A stretch of DNA of 64,000 bases, taken from NCBI GenBank assembly GCA_963921825.1, contig OY997589.1:51702546-51766545 (forward strand), in the 5' to 3' direction. A program made the translations under genes and the position numbers. The stretch's first letter is position 1. The number at the start of each line of letters is the position of its first letter. The DNA is from Erodium maritimum. Lineage: Eukaryota > Streptophyta > Magnoliopsida > Geraniales > Geraniaceae. Below, in pieces: positions 21,824 through 33,910 of the stretch. Under the pieces are notes generated by a model. It saw nothing but the letters and a program-made list of their open reading frames with translations, was not told the DNA's origin and searched no databases.

Positions 21824-24800
21824 TTAAAACAGCGTACCTCGGGAAACGAACAAGGCGGGATACTTCGCGCGAACCTCGTCCTCGCGCTCCCAAGTCGATT
21901 CAGCCCCGTGGTGCTTCCACTGCACTCGTACCAAATAGATAATCTTGCCTCCCCGCAGAATCTGCTCCCGCGTGTCCATAATCCGAACCGGCTGCTCCTC
22001 ATAGGAGACATCATCAGCCACCTCGATATTTGTCCACTCGATGACGTGGGAGGGGTCTGCATTGTACTGCCGCAACTGAGACACGTGGAAGACGTCATGG
22101 ACTCTCCCAAGTTGCGGTGGCAACGCCAGACGATATGCCACTGTTCCCACTCTGCCCAAAATCTGGAACGGGCCAATGTACCTCGGAGCCAACTTGCCCC
22201 CGCTTCGCCTGAACCGCACCAGCCCCTTCCTCGGGCTCACCTTCAGGAACACGTGATCCCCGACTGCAAACTCAAGGGGTCGACGTCGCCTGTCGGCATA
22301 ACTCTTCTGTCGGCTCTGTGCTGTCCTCAGCCGATCGCGGATCAGTGCGACTTTCTCCGTCGTCTCTCTGACAAGATCTGGCCCCAGCAGACTCTTGTCC
22401 CCCACCTCTGCCCAACACACTGGTGACCGACACGGCCTCCCATACAACGCTTCGAACGGTGCCATCCCGATACTGGCCTGGAAGCTGTTGTTGTAGGCGA
22501 ACTCGGCCAAAGGCAGGTGGGTTTCCCAAGATCCCCTGAAATCCAGCACACATGCTCGCAGCATGTCCTCCAAGATCTGAATGGTACGCTCAGACTGACC
22601 GTCCGTCTGGGGATGATGTGCTGTACTGAGTAGCACCTCGGTCCCCAATGCCTTCTGCAGACTCGGCCAAAACCTGGACGTGAAGCGGGGATCCCTGTCA
22701 GACACTATCGACACCGGGACCCCGTGGAGACGCACTATCTCCTGGATATACAAACTGCTCAACTTGTCGACCGGGTCCGTCATCCTCATAGCCAGAAAGT
22801 GGGCCGACTTAGTCAACCGGTCGACTACCACCCACACGGCGTCGTTTCCCTTGGGTGATCTCGGTAGTCCACACACGAAGTCCATCGTAATGTGTTCCCA
22901 CTTCCACTGAGCAATCGGTAGTGGCTGTAACAATCCCGCTGGACGCTGATGCTCGGCCTTCACCTGTTGACAGACAAGGCATCTCGATACAAACTCTGCG
23001 ACTGCTCTCCTCATACCGCGCCACCAGTAGTGCCGTCTGAGGTCACGGTACATCTTGGTGCCCCCCGGATGCACGGTGAGACGCGAATGGTGTGCCTCTC
23101 GTAACACGGTGTCTCTACAGTTAACCGGTACGAATAGCCCCCCGCGGTATCGTAGTCCCCAATCAGTGCTGTCCTGCCAGCCCACCACCTCGTCACCCCT
23201 GACGACTCTCTCGCGTATCTCTGATGCTTCGACGTCCTCTGTCTGCGCCTCCAGCACTTGGGCAAGCAGTGAGGGCTGAGCCACTAGTGAGCACATGGCA
23301 ACACCGCCAGTAACCTCCTCTAGCTCAAGCCCGAATGTGCTCAGCTCCCCCATCATGCCCCACTCTCGGACAGATATGCTGGCGAGGCTCGGAGCCGACT
23401 TCCTACTCAAGGCGTCGGCGACAACGTTCGCCTTGCCTGGGTGGTAGTGTAGCTCGAAGTCGTACTCCTCGAGTAGTTCCATCCACCGTCGCTGACGCAT
23501 ATTCAGGTCTCGCTGGGAAAATATATACTTGAGGCTCTTGTGATCCGAGAACACCTGAAACCCCTCGCCGTACAGATAATATCGCCAGCTCTTCAGTGCA
23601 AACACGACTGCTGCTAGCTCCAAGTCGTGGGTAGGATAGTTGCGCTCGTGTAACTTCAACTGTCTGGAGCCATAAGCCACAACTCTGCCCGACTGCATCA
23701 GCACGCAACCCAGTCCCTCTCCGGACGCGTCGCAGTAAACATCATAACCAATTCCTCGCTCGGGCACCACTAACACTGGGGCTGTAGTCAGCCGAGTCTT
23801 CAGCTCCGCGAACGCACGCTCACAGTCGTCTGTCCACACGAACCCGACACCCTTGCGCGTCAACAGAGTCATCGGTGCGGCTAGTCGTGCAAAATCTTGG
23901 ACAAATCGCCTATAGTAGCCTGCCAACCCTAGAAAGCTGCGGATCTCGAAAACACTCGTGGGCCGTGCCCACTTCGAGACCGCGTCGACCTTCGACGGAT
24001 CGACTAGGATACCGTCACGGGATACAATGTGGCCGAGGAACCTCACCTCAGAGAGCCAGAACTCGCACTTCTCCCGGTTGGCATATAGTTGATGCTTGCG
24101 TAGTAGGGTCAGAACAGCCCTCAGATGTGCCTTATGCGCCGCCTCGTTCTGCGAATATATCAGGATGTCGTCCACAAATACCACCACAAACTGATCTAGG
24201 TATGGCCGGAAGATGCTGTTCATCAGGTCCATGAACGCTGCTGGCGCGTTCGTCAGTCCGAATGGCATCACTAGGAACTCATAGTGCCCATAACGTGTTC
24301 GGAATGCAGTCTTTGCGACGTCCCCCTCACGGACTCGCAACTGATAATAACCGGATCGCAGATCGATCTTCGAGAAGTGAGTCGCCCCTCTCAACTGGTC
24401 GAACAAGTCGTCGATCCTCGGCATCGGGTACCGGTTCTTCACCGTAACCCGGTTTAGCTTCCGGTAATCTATACACATCCGTAGCTCTCCACTCTTCTTC
24501 TTCACGAAGAGTGCTGGTGCTCCCCACGGCGATGCACTCGGACGGATAAACCCCTTCTGCTGAAGCTCCTCCAGCTGACGCTTCAGCTCAGTCAACTCGG
24601 CCGGCGCAAACCTGTAAGGCGCCGTCGATATCGCCGCCGTTCCCGGCACTAGGTCAATCCCGAACTCCACCTCACGAATCGGTGGCAGCCCGCTCAACTC
24701 CTCAGGGAAGACCTCGGGGAACTCGCATACCACTCTCGGTAACTCTCGGCCCTGCACAGCCGGTACTTCCTCCTCTGCGGACAACGCCGACAGGAGGACC

Positions 24801-25324
24801 CCACTCTTACTTCCCAGCACGCACGTCACCTTCGTACCGCCCACTGTCATTGTCACTCGTCGTCTATAGCAATCGATGTTGGCTCGGTACCTCGACAGCC
24901 AATCCATACCCAAAATCACATCAAAGGTAGTCATCCCCAACACGAGAAGGTCCCCCGGGCAAGGACAGTCTGCGACTCTAATCTCGCAGGCACGACATAC
25001 TCTAGTCAACGATGCACCACCCCCAACTGGGGTGTCCAGGCATAGAGGTGGGCTCAACGGCTCTAAGCTCAACCCCAACCTCTCGGCACAAGCCGACGAA
25101 ATAAAAGAGTGCGACGCCCCGGTATCAAACAAGAATAAAGCCCATAAGTGATACAATAAACACGTACCCTGGATGGTCTCGCGGTACGTGCTAGTTCCTG
25201 GGGCTCTAGAGTCGGTGACTGCATAGACTCTCCCCTGCGAGGCCTGCTGCCTCTGACCCGGCGCGCTGGCCGCTGAATACCCGTGACTCTGCTGCTGTCT
25301 CGGAACCGGTGCGCTCGTAGAAGG
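21824..25324 (-). CDS. pol: Element B pol: protease, reverse transcriptase, RNase H, integrase, chromodomain
   Basis: Uninterrupted pol portion of the polyprotein, in the same frame as gag but downstream of two amber codons. Numbering from the codon at 25156: aspartic protease with FDTGASHS at 10-17; reverse transcriptase about 200-380 with the catalytic FVDD at 327-330; RNase H about 470-585 with DASGEG, an E in the HDLELAAV segment and SDHKS; integrase zinc domain with HH at 689-690 and CLVC at 726-729; DDE core with D at 759, D at 820 and 822, and E at 856; GPF module near 995; and a chromodomain about 1055-1103 ending [14 protein letters not shown]. All key residues appear present. A long frame can open with a TTG at 25156, but no ATG supports a separate start, so pol probably is part of a Gag-Pol precursor. 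Confidence 0.93.
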   Translation of the reverse strand, partial: PSTSAPVPRQQQSHGYSAASAPGQRQQASQGRVYAVTDSRAPGTSTYRETIQGTCLLYHLWALFLFDTGASHSFISSACAERLGLSLEPLSPPLCLDTPVGGGASLTRVCRACEIRVADCPCPGDLLVLGMTTFDVILGMDWLSRYRANIDCYRRRVTMTVGGTKVTCVLGSKSGVLLSALSAEEEVPAVQGRELPRVVCEFPEVFPEELSGLPPIREVEFGIDLVPGTAAISTAPYRFAPAELTELKRQLEELQQKGFIRPSASPWGAPALFVKKKSGELRMCIDYRKLNRVTVKNRYPMPRIDDLFDQLRGATHFSKIDLRSGYYQLRVREGDVAKTAFRTRYGHYEFLVMPFGLTNAPAAFMDLMNSIFRPYLDQFVVVFVDDILIYSQNEAAHKAHLRAVLTLLRKHQLYANREKCEFWLSEVRFLGHIVSRDGILVDPSKVDAVSKWARPTSVFEIRSFLGLAGYYRRFVQDFARLAAPMTLLTRKGVGFVWTDDCERAFAELKTRLTTAPVLVVPERGIGYDVYCDASGEGLGCVLMQSGRVVAYGSRQLKLHERNYPTHDLELAAVVFALKSWRYYLYGEGFQVFSDHKSLKYIFSQRDLNMRQRRWMELLEEYDFELHYHPGKANVVADALSRKSAPSLASISVREWGMMGELSTFGLELEEVTGGVAMCSLVAQPSLLAQVLEAQTEDVEASEIRERVVRGDEVVGWQDSTDWGLRYRGGLFVPVNCRDTVLREAHHSRLTVHPGGTKMYRDLRRHYWWRGMRRAVAEFVSRCLVCQQVKAEHQRPAGLLQPLPIAQWKWEHITMDFVCGLPRSPKGNDAVWVVVDRLTKSAHFLAMRMTDPVDKLSSLYIQEIVRLHGVPVSIVSDRDPRFTSRFWPSLQKALGTEVLLSTAHHPQTDGQSERTIQILEDMLRACVLDFRGSWETHLPLAEFAYNNSFQASIGMAPFEALYGRPCRSPVCWAEVGDKSLLGPDLVRETTEKVALIRDRLRTAQSRQKSYADRRRRPLEFAVGDHVFLKVSPRKGLVRFRRSGGKLAPRYIGPFQILGRVGTVAYRLALPPQLGRVHDVFHVSQLRQYNADPSHVIEWTNIEVADDVSYEEQPVRIMDTREQILRGGKIIYLVRVQWKHHGAESTWEREDEVRAKYPALFVSRGTLF

Positions 25325-25327
25325 CTA

Positions 25328-26638
25328 TGACGGTCTGGACTGCTGACCCTGACGAGGACGTCCCCTGGGCGACTGTACGGTCCGCGACTGTTGCGGTCGC
25401 TGCGCTGATGTTGCCCTCGACGGCTCACGGCACCATGCAATGGTGTGCCCAACCTGGCCGCATCGAAAACAGCTGATCTCGTTGGCTCTCGACTCCGTGC
25501 CCTGGCTGGTCCGGCTGGTCGCTGGCCGCGCCGTAGGTACTCCTTCCATCGGGCACTCGCGACGGAAGTGGCCTTGCTACCCGCAAGTAAAGCACGCCGG
25601 CGCCCTCTCTGGAGCGACTGGCCCAACTGCTGCCACTGAACCCCGCTGTCTCGATCCACTCTGATGAGGCGGTGGTCGGAAGGATCCCGCGGTCCTTTGC
25701 CTCCGCGAGTCTCGTGAGTCTGACGGCCCGGCCCAACTGATCGGCCGAGGTCGGACCTCACGGCCCCTGGCTGCATCCCGGATGCCCTGCTCCACTGTAG
25801 CCGCGGTGTCCACTAGATCGGTATACTTCCGTATCCTCAAGGCGAGAACCTGGTTCCGGATGCCCAGCCTCAGTCCGTCCTGGAACCGCAGGCAACGGTT
25901 CGTCTCGCTAGACACCATCTCAGGCGCGAATCTGGCCAAGGCTGTGAACCTGGCCTCGTACTGTGCCACTGTCATCTCTCCCTGCTCCAGGTATAAGAAC
26001 TGCCGATGTCGCTCCAGCCGAGCCGACTCGGGAAAGTACTGTGCCAAGAATACCTCCTGGAATACGCCGTAGTCGTATCCGACTGTGTCCTTCACCCGCC
26101 CCCACCAGTGGTAGGCGCTGTCTCTCAGCTGATGGGCCGCGAAGGACACTCTCCGACGGCCATCCTCGACACCCAAAGTGTCCAGGTCTCGTGTGACCTG
26201 CTCTATCCATCGCTCGGCTAGGTCGGGATTTGGCTCCCCGGCAAAAACAGGTATCCCGAGCTTCAGGAAATCGAGTAGCGCTCGGGAGGTAAGATCCTCT
26301 GTCTGAGCGGCCCTCATCGGAACTGCGGCTGCCTCTGGTGCTGGCGAAGCCGACTCTCGGCTGGCGATGACCGCCACCAAACTCTGAACGGTCCTGGTAA
26401 GCTCATCCAGGGCAGTCATCACTGGAGGGTCCGCGACTGGCGGAACACTGGGGGTACCTGCAGATGGTCCCGCATCACTTCTCCCGTCTTCTCCGACGGG
26501 AGCGCCCTGTGCCTCCGCGTAGTCGGCGGGCTCGACGGCTGGCACCCTCCCTGGTGCCCCTGCTGACCGCCCCCGCCGGCCTCGCGTGGGTGCCTGACCC
26601 CGCGTTCCTGATGCTCGTCCGCGCCTTCCGCGAGCCAT
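25328..26638 (-). pseudogene. gag: Element B gag, interrupted by an in-frame amber codon
   Basis: Capsid/nucleocapsid portion of the polyprotein. I choose the ATG at 26638 (protein starting MARGRRGRASG) because element C has the same start and upstream in-frame codons lack an ATG. The basic, glycine- and arginine-rich start is followed by a retrotransposon gag core (around HWWGRVKD and AQYFPESARLERHRQF) and two CX2CX4HX4C zinc knuckles. The first knuckle is broken by TAG at 25577-25579, and a second TAG at 25325-25327 lies before the protease. In element C both positions are CAG. Gag and pol share one frame (26638 to 21824, about 1,604 codons), so only these two codons interrupt it. Confidence 0.9.
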
Positions 26639-27291
26639 GAACAGTATCCTCTGCACGGATACACGCAAACGTTCAGTTTGCGAACTCAAATAAAGGCGAC
26701 AAGTTCAAAAACGCCAACGCTCAGACGGTCTAAGTTTAATCTATCGCGTATGTCACTAAAGCGCCACACCGCTCAAGCTAAACACACCTTATATATAGTA
26801 TTAGTATACGAGACCACACCGACATATACCACACAAGCGACGACAAACCAACCAGAGTCGAACCTTGCCCACCGGCCCAACCAAAATCGAACATACGCCT
26901 ACAGGGCCAATCAAGTTCAAGACTTGCCAAACGGCCAACAACCTTAACCCTTTTCCGTTTCATAAAAAAAAAACCTCATTTCCTTGCATCAGGTGGTTAC
27001 AACCCCGTCCAGGCGTCCCCGAACTACGTTGTGGCCACTTGATACCAACACCGTCACGCTCGACCACAGAAGCGCTCCTGAGTCGAGTCGCGACAGTTTA
27101 AAAACGTTTCACGCAGCAACACACAAACGTTGTGCCAGTAGCCCCGTACTGCACAAGCACAGAACAAAACAGGACTCAAATCCTAACGGGTCTACACCCG
27201 AGTTCCGACTTGCGTACCCAACGCAGGACGGGACTCTACCGACTCGACTCTCCCACCTAATTGACGTGTAGTCCGAGGTGTGAAACCTCGC
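26639..27291 (-). other. Element B internal 5' leader
   Basis: Untranslated stretch of about 650 bp between the primer-binding site and the gag ATG. It is much shorter than the 1.35-kb leader of element C and lacks the second hairpin module found there. Just before gag it keeps a conserved GTATCCGTGCAGAGGATAC segment. I see no gene in it. Confidence 0.7.
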
Positions 27292-27303
27292 GCTCTGATA
27301 CCA
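27292..27303 (-). other. Element B primer-binding site (initiator Met tRNA)
   Basis: TGGTATCAGAGC on the minus strand, three bases inside the 5' LTR. It is complementary to the 3' end of plant initiator-Met tRNA, the usual minus-strand primer for this group. Confidence 0.92.
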
Positions 27304-27306
27304 AGC

Positions 27307-30171
27307 TGTCACGCCCCAATTTCAGCGAACCGAAACTAGGGACGCGAACGTTTAGAAAGTTACAAGACTGAAACCTGTTTTCGATAAATCACCTAAAAAG
27401 TCAGTTTAGTTCCACAAAAGAATAATATTTACACCTCAAAATAAAAGTCCCACACTTGGGCAAAACGAGATACACGTCTCTAGACTCAAACACCCAGCAA
27501 CCCGCTTCAAGCTCTTCAAGCTTCAGAAGCTCACCTAGTCCAGACTACGAACGGTACCTGTAGGAAAAGCAGCTAGGGGTGAGCGTTCGCTCACCACCAC
27601 AGATAACATCCTGACTACGGCATAATTAGTAGACAAAGCCAATAACACTAACAATGACTCAAAGACACACACTCGACCAGTCTTTTCCTCAACTGACTCA
27701 ACGCTCGGATACGTTATGTAGACCCCACACTACGATCGACGATCTCCTCCAAGACACGACTGACGACCACACAATACCAAACAAGATCACAAAGGATCGC
27801 AAACCGGCTGCTCAGTAACCAAACTCTGTCTCTCGCCCTTTACCGATCATAGACGTGGTCAGGCGGTCGACCTGTCGCGCAACTTCTCCCGATCCCAGTC
27901 GGGAGGCTAACCCACAACCTCTCCGCTTCACCCGATCCCAGTCGGGTGGTTAGCCACACCCGCGCGTCCTTCCCCCGATTCCAGTCGGGGAGCTAGCCCA
28001 CAACCCCTCCGCTTCTCCCGATCCCAGTCGGGAGGCTAGCTACACCACACAACCTCCACCAGTAACCAGTAACCAATCACAATCACAAACAAGTTCAAAC
28101 AGACAGTAACGACACCGGTGACAACTCCACAGGCACTCAAGGCCGACAAGACACCAACAACCAAACACAGGTTCAACAACCCTACGGGCCCTCATGGCCA
28201 CCCAAGACACCAATGGTAAAGTACGGGTTCACAACCCCACGGGCACTCACGGCCACCCAAAACACCGAAACGACAACACGGGCTCTCATGGCCACCCAAG
28301 ACTCAGCAATAAAAAAAACACGGGCTCTCAAGGCCACCCAAACTCGACAATAAATAACACGCAACAACCTCCGGGCATGGTCATATGCCTCCAGTAACAC
28401 AGTTAACGCTAAGTTTTCTGCTCCTACGACACTACTAAGTGTCACATGCATTTCCAATATTCGTTACACTCCCGTATCATGCGTTTCTAATATTCGACAA
28501 CCTAAATACCCACGACACCCCGGTGCCACATGCAATTCTACGGTTAACTTTCCCTAGTCAGGGCCGAGATCCGGCTACTTTTCCCTACCTCGAAAGCAAC
28601 TCCAGAAGCGCTCCACTAAACCCGAGATGAATCGCAGTCACTCGCCGGGCCTCCCTTTGCCTCGGTCCGCAGCACGATCTAAAAGAACACAGATTTAACT
28701 CAGTTTAAACTAGTGCGAACCGGTCGAAAAAAAAAATAAGTAACTCAGAGCCCAAAAATAATAACGGTTCCGCCGTTAAGTTAACGGCTACGATTTGTCC
28801 ATTTTAAACTTGACAGTTATCGTTTACACTCGAGCGGGATAAAAGTCGGGTTACGACGGATCGGGTTCGAGCACCCGCGCACCGAACCCAGGTTTGATCC
28901 AAACCCAGTTTAAACCCCTTTTTAACTTAAAACCGTCTTTGGACTCCTTTGCTTTGTTTAAAAACGACTTGACTTGAACACAACGGTTTCCTTCCGCTCG
29001 TTTCCAAACTTGATATTTTTGGTCCGAAACCCTTCTAAAACCGATTTGATTTCATTTTCCCTCCCTTTTGATTTAACTTCACTCAAATTCGTTTAACGAC
29101 CGACCTTCGTTTTAGAACCCAATTAATTCACCCGATTTAGTTTTATCGATAACTAATTAATCGAACTTTTAACCTAAAACAGATTTTTCGACGTAACGTT
29201 CAAATTAAACCCTTTTCTTCTTCAACGTTAACACAAAAAAAACTGGAAAAACGTTCGAAACATAACGATAATAACAAAACTTTGTTCAACTTTACAATTT
29301 TCAGATTTACAACAATACTACAAAATTTTTAAACAGATCTACGTTTTCTGTTCTGTTCCCTTCCATTTCGGGAGCTCCGTTCCATCCCGACCGGATCTGA
29401 ACGAACTCGGGAACGGGAAAGCAAAGACGAAGAAGAACGGATCTGCTCGGTCCGGCCGACCACCGGCGCCGGTCGGCCGAGCTTCCACGGCCGAGAACTA
29501 ACCGTGAGGAAACGGTGGCGGCGGTGGACGGCGGTGGACGGCGGTGCACGGCGGCGTCGGCGCGGGTCCGGACGGCTCGTCCCATTCCGGATCCGACGAG
29601 CTCGCCGGCGACGGTGGGAGCTCGGGTCCGAACGGCTCGGGACGGAGAGATCGGAGGCGGCGGTGGACGGTCGGAGCTCGGGATGAGACCGGTGGCCGGA
29701 GCTGGGCGTGGTCGGACGGAGATGGAAGGTCGGGGTTCGGCCGGGACGTGGTCGGACGGAGAAGAGGGAGGTCGGGGTTCGGCCGGGACGTGGTCGGACG
29801 GAGAAGAGGGAGGTCGGGGTTCGGGGACGGGATTTCGTGGCTGGCCGGACCGGTGACGGCGTCGGGACGGAGGAGAAGAGGACGGGACGGTGTGGTCGGA
29901 CGGAGGAGAGGGAGGTCGGGGTTCGGGGACGTGGCGGCGTGGTCGGACGGAGGAGAGGCCGGAGCGGTGACGGCCGGTGCCGGTTTCGCCGGAGAAGACG
30001 AGAGAGGAGAGAGAGGGAGTGAGGGTCGGGTAGAGAGAGAGAGAGAGAGGGGGCGGCTGGGTTGTGAGGGTGCTAGGGTTTCTGAGGTAAGGGTGGGTTA
30101 TATACCCATCCCTGACCAGATTGGGCCTCAGCTGGGCTGGGCTGGGCCTGCGGGCCTGGCCTGGTCCAGAC

Positions 30172-30214
<43 letters not shown>

Positions 30215-30286
30215 ACTCGTTTCAAAAACTTACCCTAAGGTTCTCGTTTGCAAATTAATACCTTACGAAACGAAGCGGGTTTTACA
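27307..30286 (-). repeat. Element B 5' LTR
   Basis: 2980 bp. It carries the conserved hairpin at 27578-27595, the covarying hairpin array at 27884-28048, the GAGAGCCCG array at about 28185-28350 and a poly-T tract near 30174-30212. In sense direction the TATA box lies only about 185 bp from the LTR start, so U3 is short and the transcribed R-U5 leader spans nearly 2.8 kb. Confidence 0.95.
30098..30104 (-). promoter_or_regulatory. TATA box driving element B
   Basis: TATATAA (minus strand) in the 5' LTR. Transcription would be expected to start roughly 30 bp further, near 30070. Placement is inferred from position and conservation across LTRs. Confidence 0.6.
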
Positions 30287-31073
30287 CCTATGGGCCTCTA
30301 GTTGTGTATAGGCATACATATGCCTATTAAAGTACCCCACCAACCGTGAAAAAACTCAATTCGAGACTATTTGGGCTTAAAACAAAATAGCCTCTCATCT
30401 AAACATACACTATGATATTTAAGAAGTCAATAAGAGTAACAAATTGTTCTTTGTGTCCATTAAACGACTCATATGGGCTTCTAGTTGTGTATATAAATAG
30501 ATATTCCTATTAAAGTACCTCAACTACTGTGGGAACCCAATCCGAGACAATTTGGACTCCAAACAAGTTTTTCTCTCATCTAGACATACTATAGTATTTA
30601 ATAAATAAATAGGAGTAACAAATTGTTCTTTTTGTCCCTCAAAGAACTCATATGGGCCCCTAGTTGTTTATACACATAGATATGCCTAATAAAGTACTCC
30701 CACAAACCTTGGGAACCCAAATCCGAGTCCGTTTGTGATTGAAACAATATAGTCTTTCATCTAGACATATTGTAATATGTAAGAAACCAGGTGTAACAAA
30801 ATGTTCTTTTTGTTCCTCAAGGGACTCCTATGGGCCTCTAGTTGTGTATAGGCATACATATGCCTATTAAAGTACCCCACCAACCGTGAAAAAACTCAAT
30901 TCGAGACTATTTGAGCTTAAAACAAAATAGCCTCTCATCTAAACATACACTATAATATTTAAGAAGTCAATAAGAGTAACAAATTGTTCTTTTTGTCCAT
31001 TAAACGACTCATATGGGCTTCTAGTTGTGTATACAAATAGATATTCCTGTTAAAGTACCTCAACTATTGTGGG
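30287..31073. repeat. 180-bp satellite array, block 4
   Basis: A little over four monomers. It starts in the middle of a monomer, exactly where block 3 was cut at 18813, and ends at the element C LTR at 31074. Confidence 0.93.
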
Positions 31074-31149
31074 TGTAAAACCCGCTTCGCTTTAATAGTG
31101 TATTAAATTGCAATCCGGAAACCTTAAGGTATGTTTTTAAAACAAGTGC

Positions 31150-31181
<32 letters not shown>

Positions 31182-31245
31182 TTAAAGGGCTGGACCGGGC
31201 GGGCCAGACCCGGCCCAAACCAGCAGACCCGGGCCAAGCCCAGGG

Positions 31246-31252
31246 TATAAAA
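31246..31252 (+). promoter_or_regulatory. TATA box of element C
   Basis: TATAAAA 172 bp downstream of the LTR start, at the position occupied by TATA boxes in the sister LTRs. Confidence 0.65.
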
Positions 31253-33354
31253 CCCTTTGTTTTATGGTTTCAACCCATAACCCTCACTTCTTCTTCTCCT
31301 GCGCAGCCGGCCCCCACACCTCTCCCTTCTCCTTCGAAACCGATCCTCTCCATCCAACTCCGGCGACCTCCCACCAGCTCCGGCCGCTCTCCCATCGCCA
31401 CCACACACCGCCACGTCTCAGCCGAACCCCGACCTCCCTCTCCTCCAGCCACCACGCCGTCTCCCTTCCATCTCCGTCCGACCACGCCCAGCTCCGACCA
31501 CACCCAGCTCCTCCACGCCGTCTCCCTCTTACTCGCCGGATTCCGACCACACCAGCCGCCGTCCCCCTCTCCTTCCCGTCTCAGCCGAACCCACCGAGCC
31601 CCTCTCCTTCCCGTCTCAACCGAACCCACCGAGCCCCTTCCCTTCCCTCTCCGTCCAGCCACCACGTCACCACCGGACGCCACCGTCTCTCCCGTTCAAT
31701 CCACGCCACAGATCGCCGGCCGCGCCCTCGTCCCGAGCTCCTCGCCGGCGAGCTCGCCAGATCCGGAACGGGACGAGTCGTCCGGACCCGCGCCGTACGC
31801 CGCCGTGCACCGCCGCCCACCGCCGCCACCGTTTCCTCACGGTTAGTTCTCGGCCCGTGGAAACTCGGCCGACCGGCGCCGGTGGTCGGCCGGACCAAGC
31901 CGATCCCGTTCTTCTTCGTCTTTGCTTTCCCGTTCCCGAGTTCGTTCAGATCCGGTCGGGATGGAACGGAGCTCCCGAAATGGAAGGGAACAGAACGGAA
32001 AAACGTAGATCTGGTTTTGTTTAAAGGATTGTCGTATTGGTGTTAATCTGTAATTTGTAAAGAAGAACATCAAAATATAAGTTATCATTGTTATGTTCAT
32101 TACGGTTTCAGATCTGCTCAACGGTGTAAATCTGGTTTAGTTTGAGTTTAGATTAAAAACCTGTTTTAGAACGAAAGCTCGATTTCGCTTTTCGAACGTA
32201 AAATTTGTTATCGATAAAACTAAATCGGTCGATTTAAACGGGTTTTAAAACGAAAGTCGGCTGTTAAGTTAAACTCGAGTTAAGATTAAATTGAAAAAGG
32301 GAAACGAAATCAAATCGACTTTATAAGGGTTTTGGACCGAAGTATCGAGTTCGGAAACGAACGGAAGGAAACCGTTTTGTTTTAAAATCAAAGACGGAAT
32401 TAATTAAAGAAAGGGAGTTCAACGACGGTTTTAAGTTAAAAGGGGGTTTAAACTGGGTTTAGATCAAACCTGGGTTCGGTGCGCGGGTGCTCGAACCCGA
32501 TCCGTCGTAACCCGACTTTTATCCCGCTCGAGTTTAATGGACAACTGTCGGATTTAAACTGAAGAAATCATGACCGTTAAATTAACCTTTAACTTACCGG
32601 CGGAACCGTTATTAATCTATGGCTTTCGTGTTTCCTTTAGCGTCCGGCTTCGATCGAAGTGAAGCTCGGAGGTAGCGAGCTAGAACGTCAGCAGCTAGGA
32701 AGCGTAGCGGTTGCTCTTCAGTTGAGGTAGGGAAAAGTAGCCGGATCTCGGCCCTGACTAGGGAAAGTTAACTGTAGAATTGCATGTGACACCGGGGTGT
32801 CGTGGGTTATTTAGGTTATCGAATATTAGAATGCATGATACGGGAACGTAGCGATTATTGGAAATGCATGTGACACTTAGTAGTGTCGTAGGAGCAGAGA
32901 ACTTAGCGGTAATTGTTTTACTGGAGGCATGTGACCATGCCCGGAGGTTGATTGCGAACTGTTGATATTAGGAGTACTGGAGGCATATGACCATGCCCGG
33001 AGGTTGATTGTGAAACTAATGATCTTAGGACTGTTGTAGGCATCGATTATGCCGGAGGTTGTTGTGTGTTATTTATTTACTGTTGTCGAGTCTTGGGTGG
33101 CCTTGAGAGCCCGTATTATTTATTGTTGAGTTAGGGTGGCCTTGAGAGCCCGTGTTATTTATTGCTGAGTCTTGGTGGCCATGAGAGCCCGTGTTGTCGT
33201 TTCGGTGTCTTGAGTGGCAGTGAGTGCCGTGGGGTTGTTGAACCCGAGTCTTGTTTGTTGAGGTGTCTTGAGTGGCCTTGAGTGCCTGTGTTGTCGAACT
33301 TGCTTGTGATTGTGTTGGTGATTGTGACTGTGATTGTGGTTGCCTGAGTGAGAG

Positions 33355-33575
33355 AGGTGAGTGAGACAGGTCGACAGCCTGGCCTGAGTGGTTCGGCAAA
33401 GTGCGTGAGTGAGAGAGGTGAGTGAGACAGGTCGACAGCCTGGCCTGAGTGGTTCGGCAAAGTGCGTGAGTGAGACAGGTCGACCGCCTGGCCTGAGTGG
33501 TTCGGCAAAGTGTGTGAGTGAGACAGGTCGACCGCCTGGCCTGAGTGGTTCGGCAAAGCGCATGAGTGAGGGAGG
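33355..33575 (+). repeat. Subfamily-specific tandem array in element C LTR
   Basis: Four copies of a unit containing GACAGGTCGAC and GTGGTTCGGCAAAGTG, spaced about 49-61 bp. It sits where element B carries covarying hairpins. Confidence 0.85.
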
Positions 33576-33892
33576 TTACTGAGCAGCTGGTTTGCGATCC
33601 TTTGTGATCTTGTTTGGTGTGCGATCCTTTGTGATCTTGTTTGGTATTGCGTAGTTCCTTTGAGTCCTTGGAAGAGGTCGTGATCGTTGTGTCGTGTCTT
33701 TGGAGAAGGTCGTCGATCGTTGTGTTCGGGTCTACTTACGTGTTGAGTGTTGAGTCGTTCGAGGAAGGTCACCGTGGGTGTTGTCAGTCAGAGTACTTGG
33801 GTTGGGGACAGTGATCCCCGGGGGTTGAGCTTGTTGTTGGTGTTACCGGCATTGTCTGCTAATTATGCCGTAGTCAGTCTGTTATCCGTGGT

Positions 33893-33910
33893 GGTGAGCG
33901 AACGCTCACC
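33893..33910 (+). other. Conserved LTR hairpin in element C
   Basis: Perfect copy of GGTGAGCGAACGCTCACC, 19 bases upstream of the AG at 33929-33930. Confidence 0.7.

Larger units (their letters stand above)
18814..30286 (-). mobile_element. Complete Ty3/Gypsy chromovirus (element B), Tekay-like
   Basis: This 11,473-bp element is on the minus strand, flanked by the duplication CCTAT at 18809-18813 and 30287-30291. In sense order it has a 5' LTR (30286-27307), an initiator-Met primer-binding site, a gag-pol frame with protease, reverse transcriptase, RNase H, integrase and chromodomain, a polypurine tract, and a 3' LTR (21788-18814). The domain order marks Gypsy, and the C-terminal chromodomain marks a chromovirus. 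Large LTRs and the gag-pol style suggest the Tekay/Del clade (inferred from family knowledge). By eye the two LTRs differ at about seven sites plus homopolymer length, so insertion was recent. It lies inside one satellite monomer. Confidence 0.95.

Noticed and set aside
25325..25579. Programmed stop-codon readthrough between Gag and Pol
   Set aside because: Two stops, one inside a zinc knuckle, with CAG in the sister element, are better explained by mutation than by regulation.
21908..25664. Plus-strand frames opposite element B pol
   Set aside because: They are shadows of the long minus-strand gag-pol frame, caused by its GC-rich codon use.
27292..27303. tRNA gene fragment
   Set aside because: TGGTATCAGAGC is only the 12-base primer-binding site next to an LTR; no cloverleaf surrounds it.
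31151..31182. Poly-A followed by (AT)n as a possible LINE or SINE tail
   Set aside because: It lies inside the U3 of an LTR at the place where sister LTRs have poly-T/poly-A, with no flanking non-LTR element.
33073..33772. Reading frames of 108-205 codons rich in QARLST repeats on the minus strand of element C LTR
   Set aside because: They translate the tandem arrays in an arbitrary frame and have no counterpart in the other LTR subfamilies.
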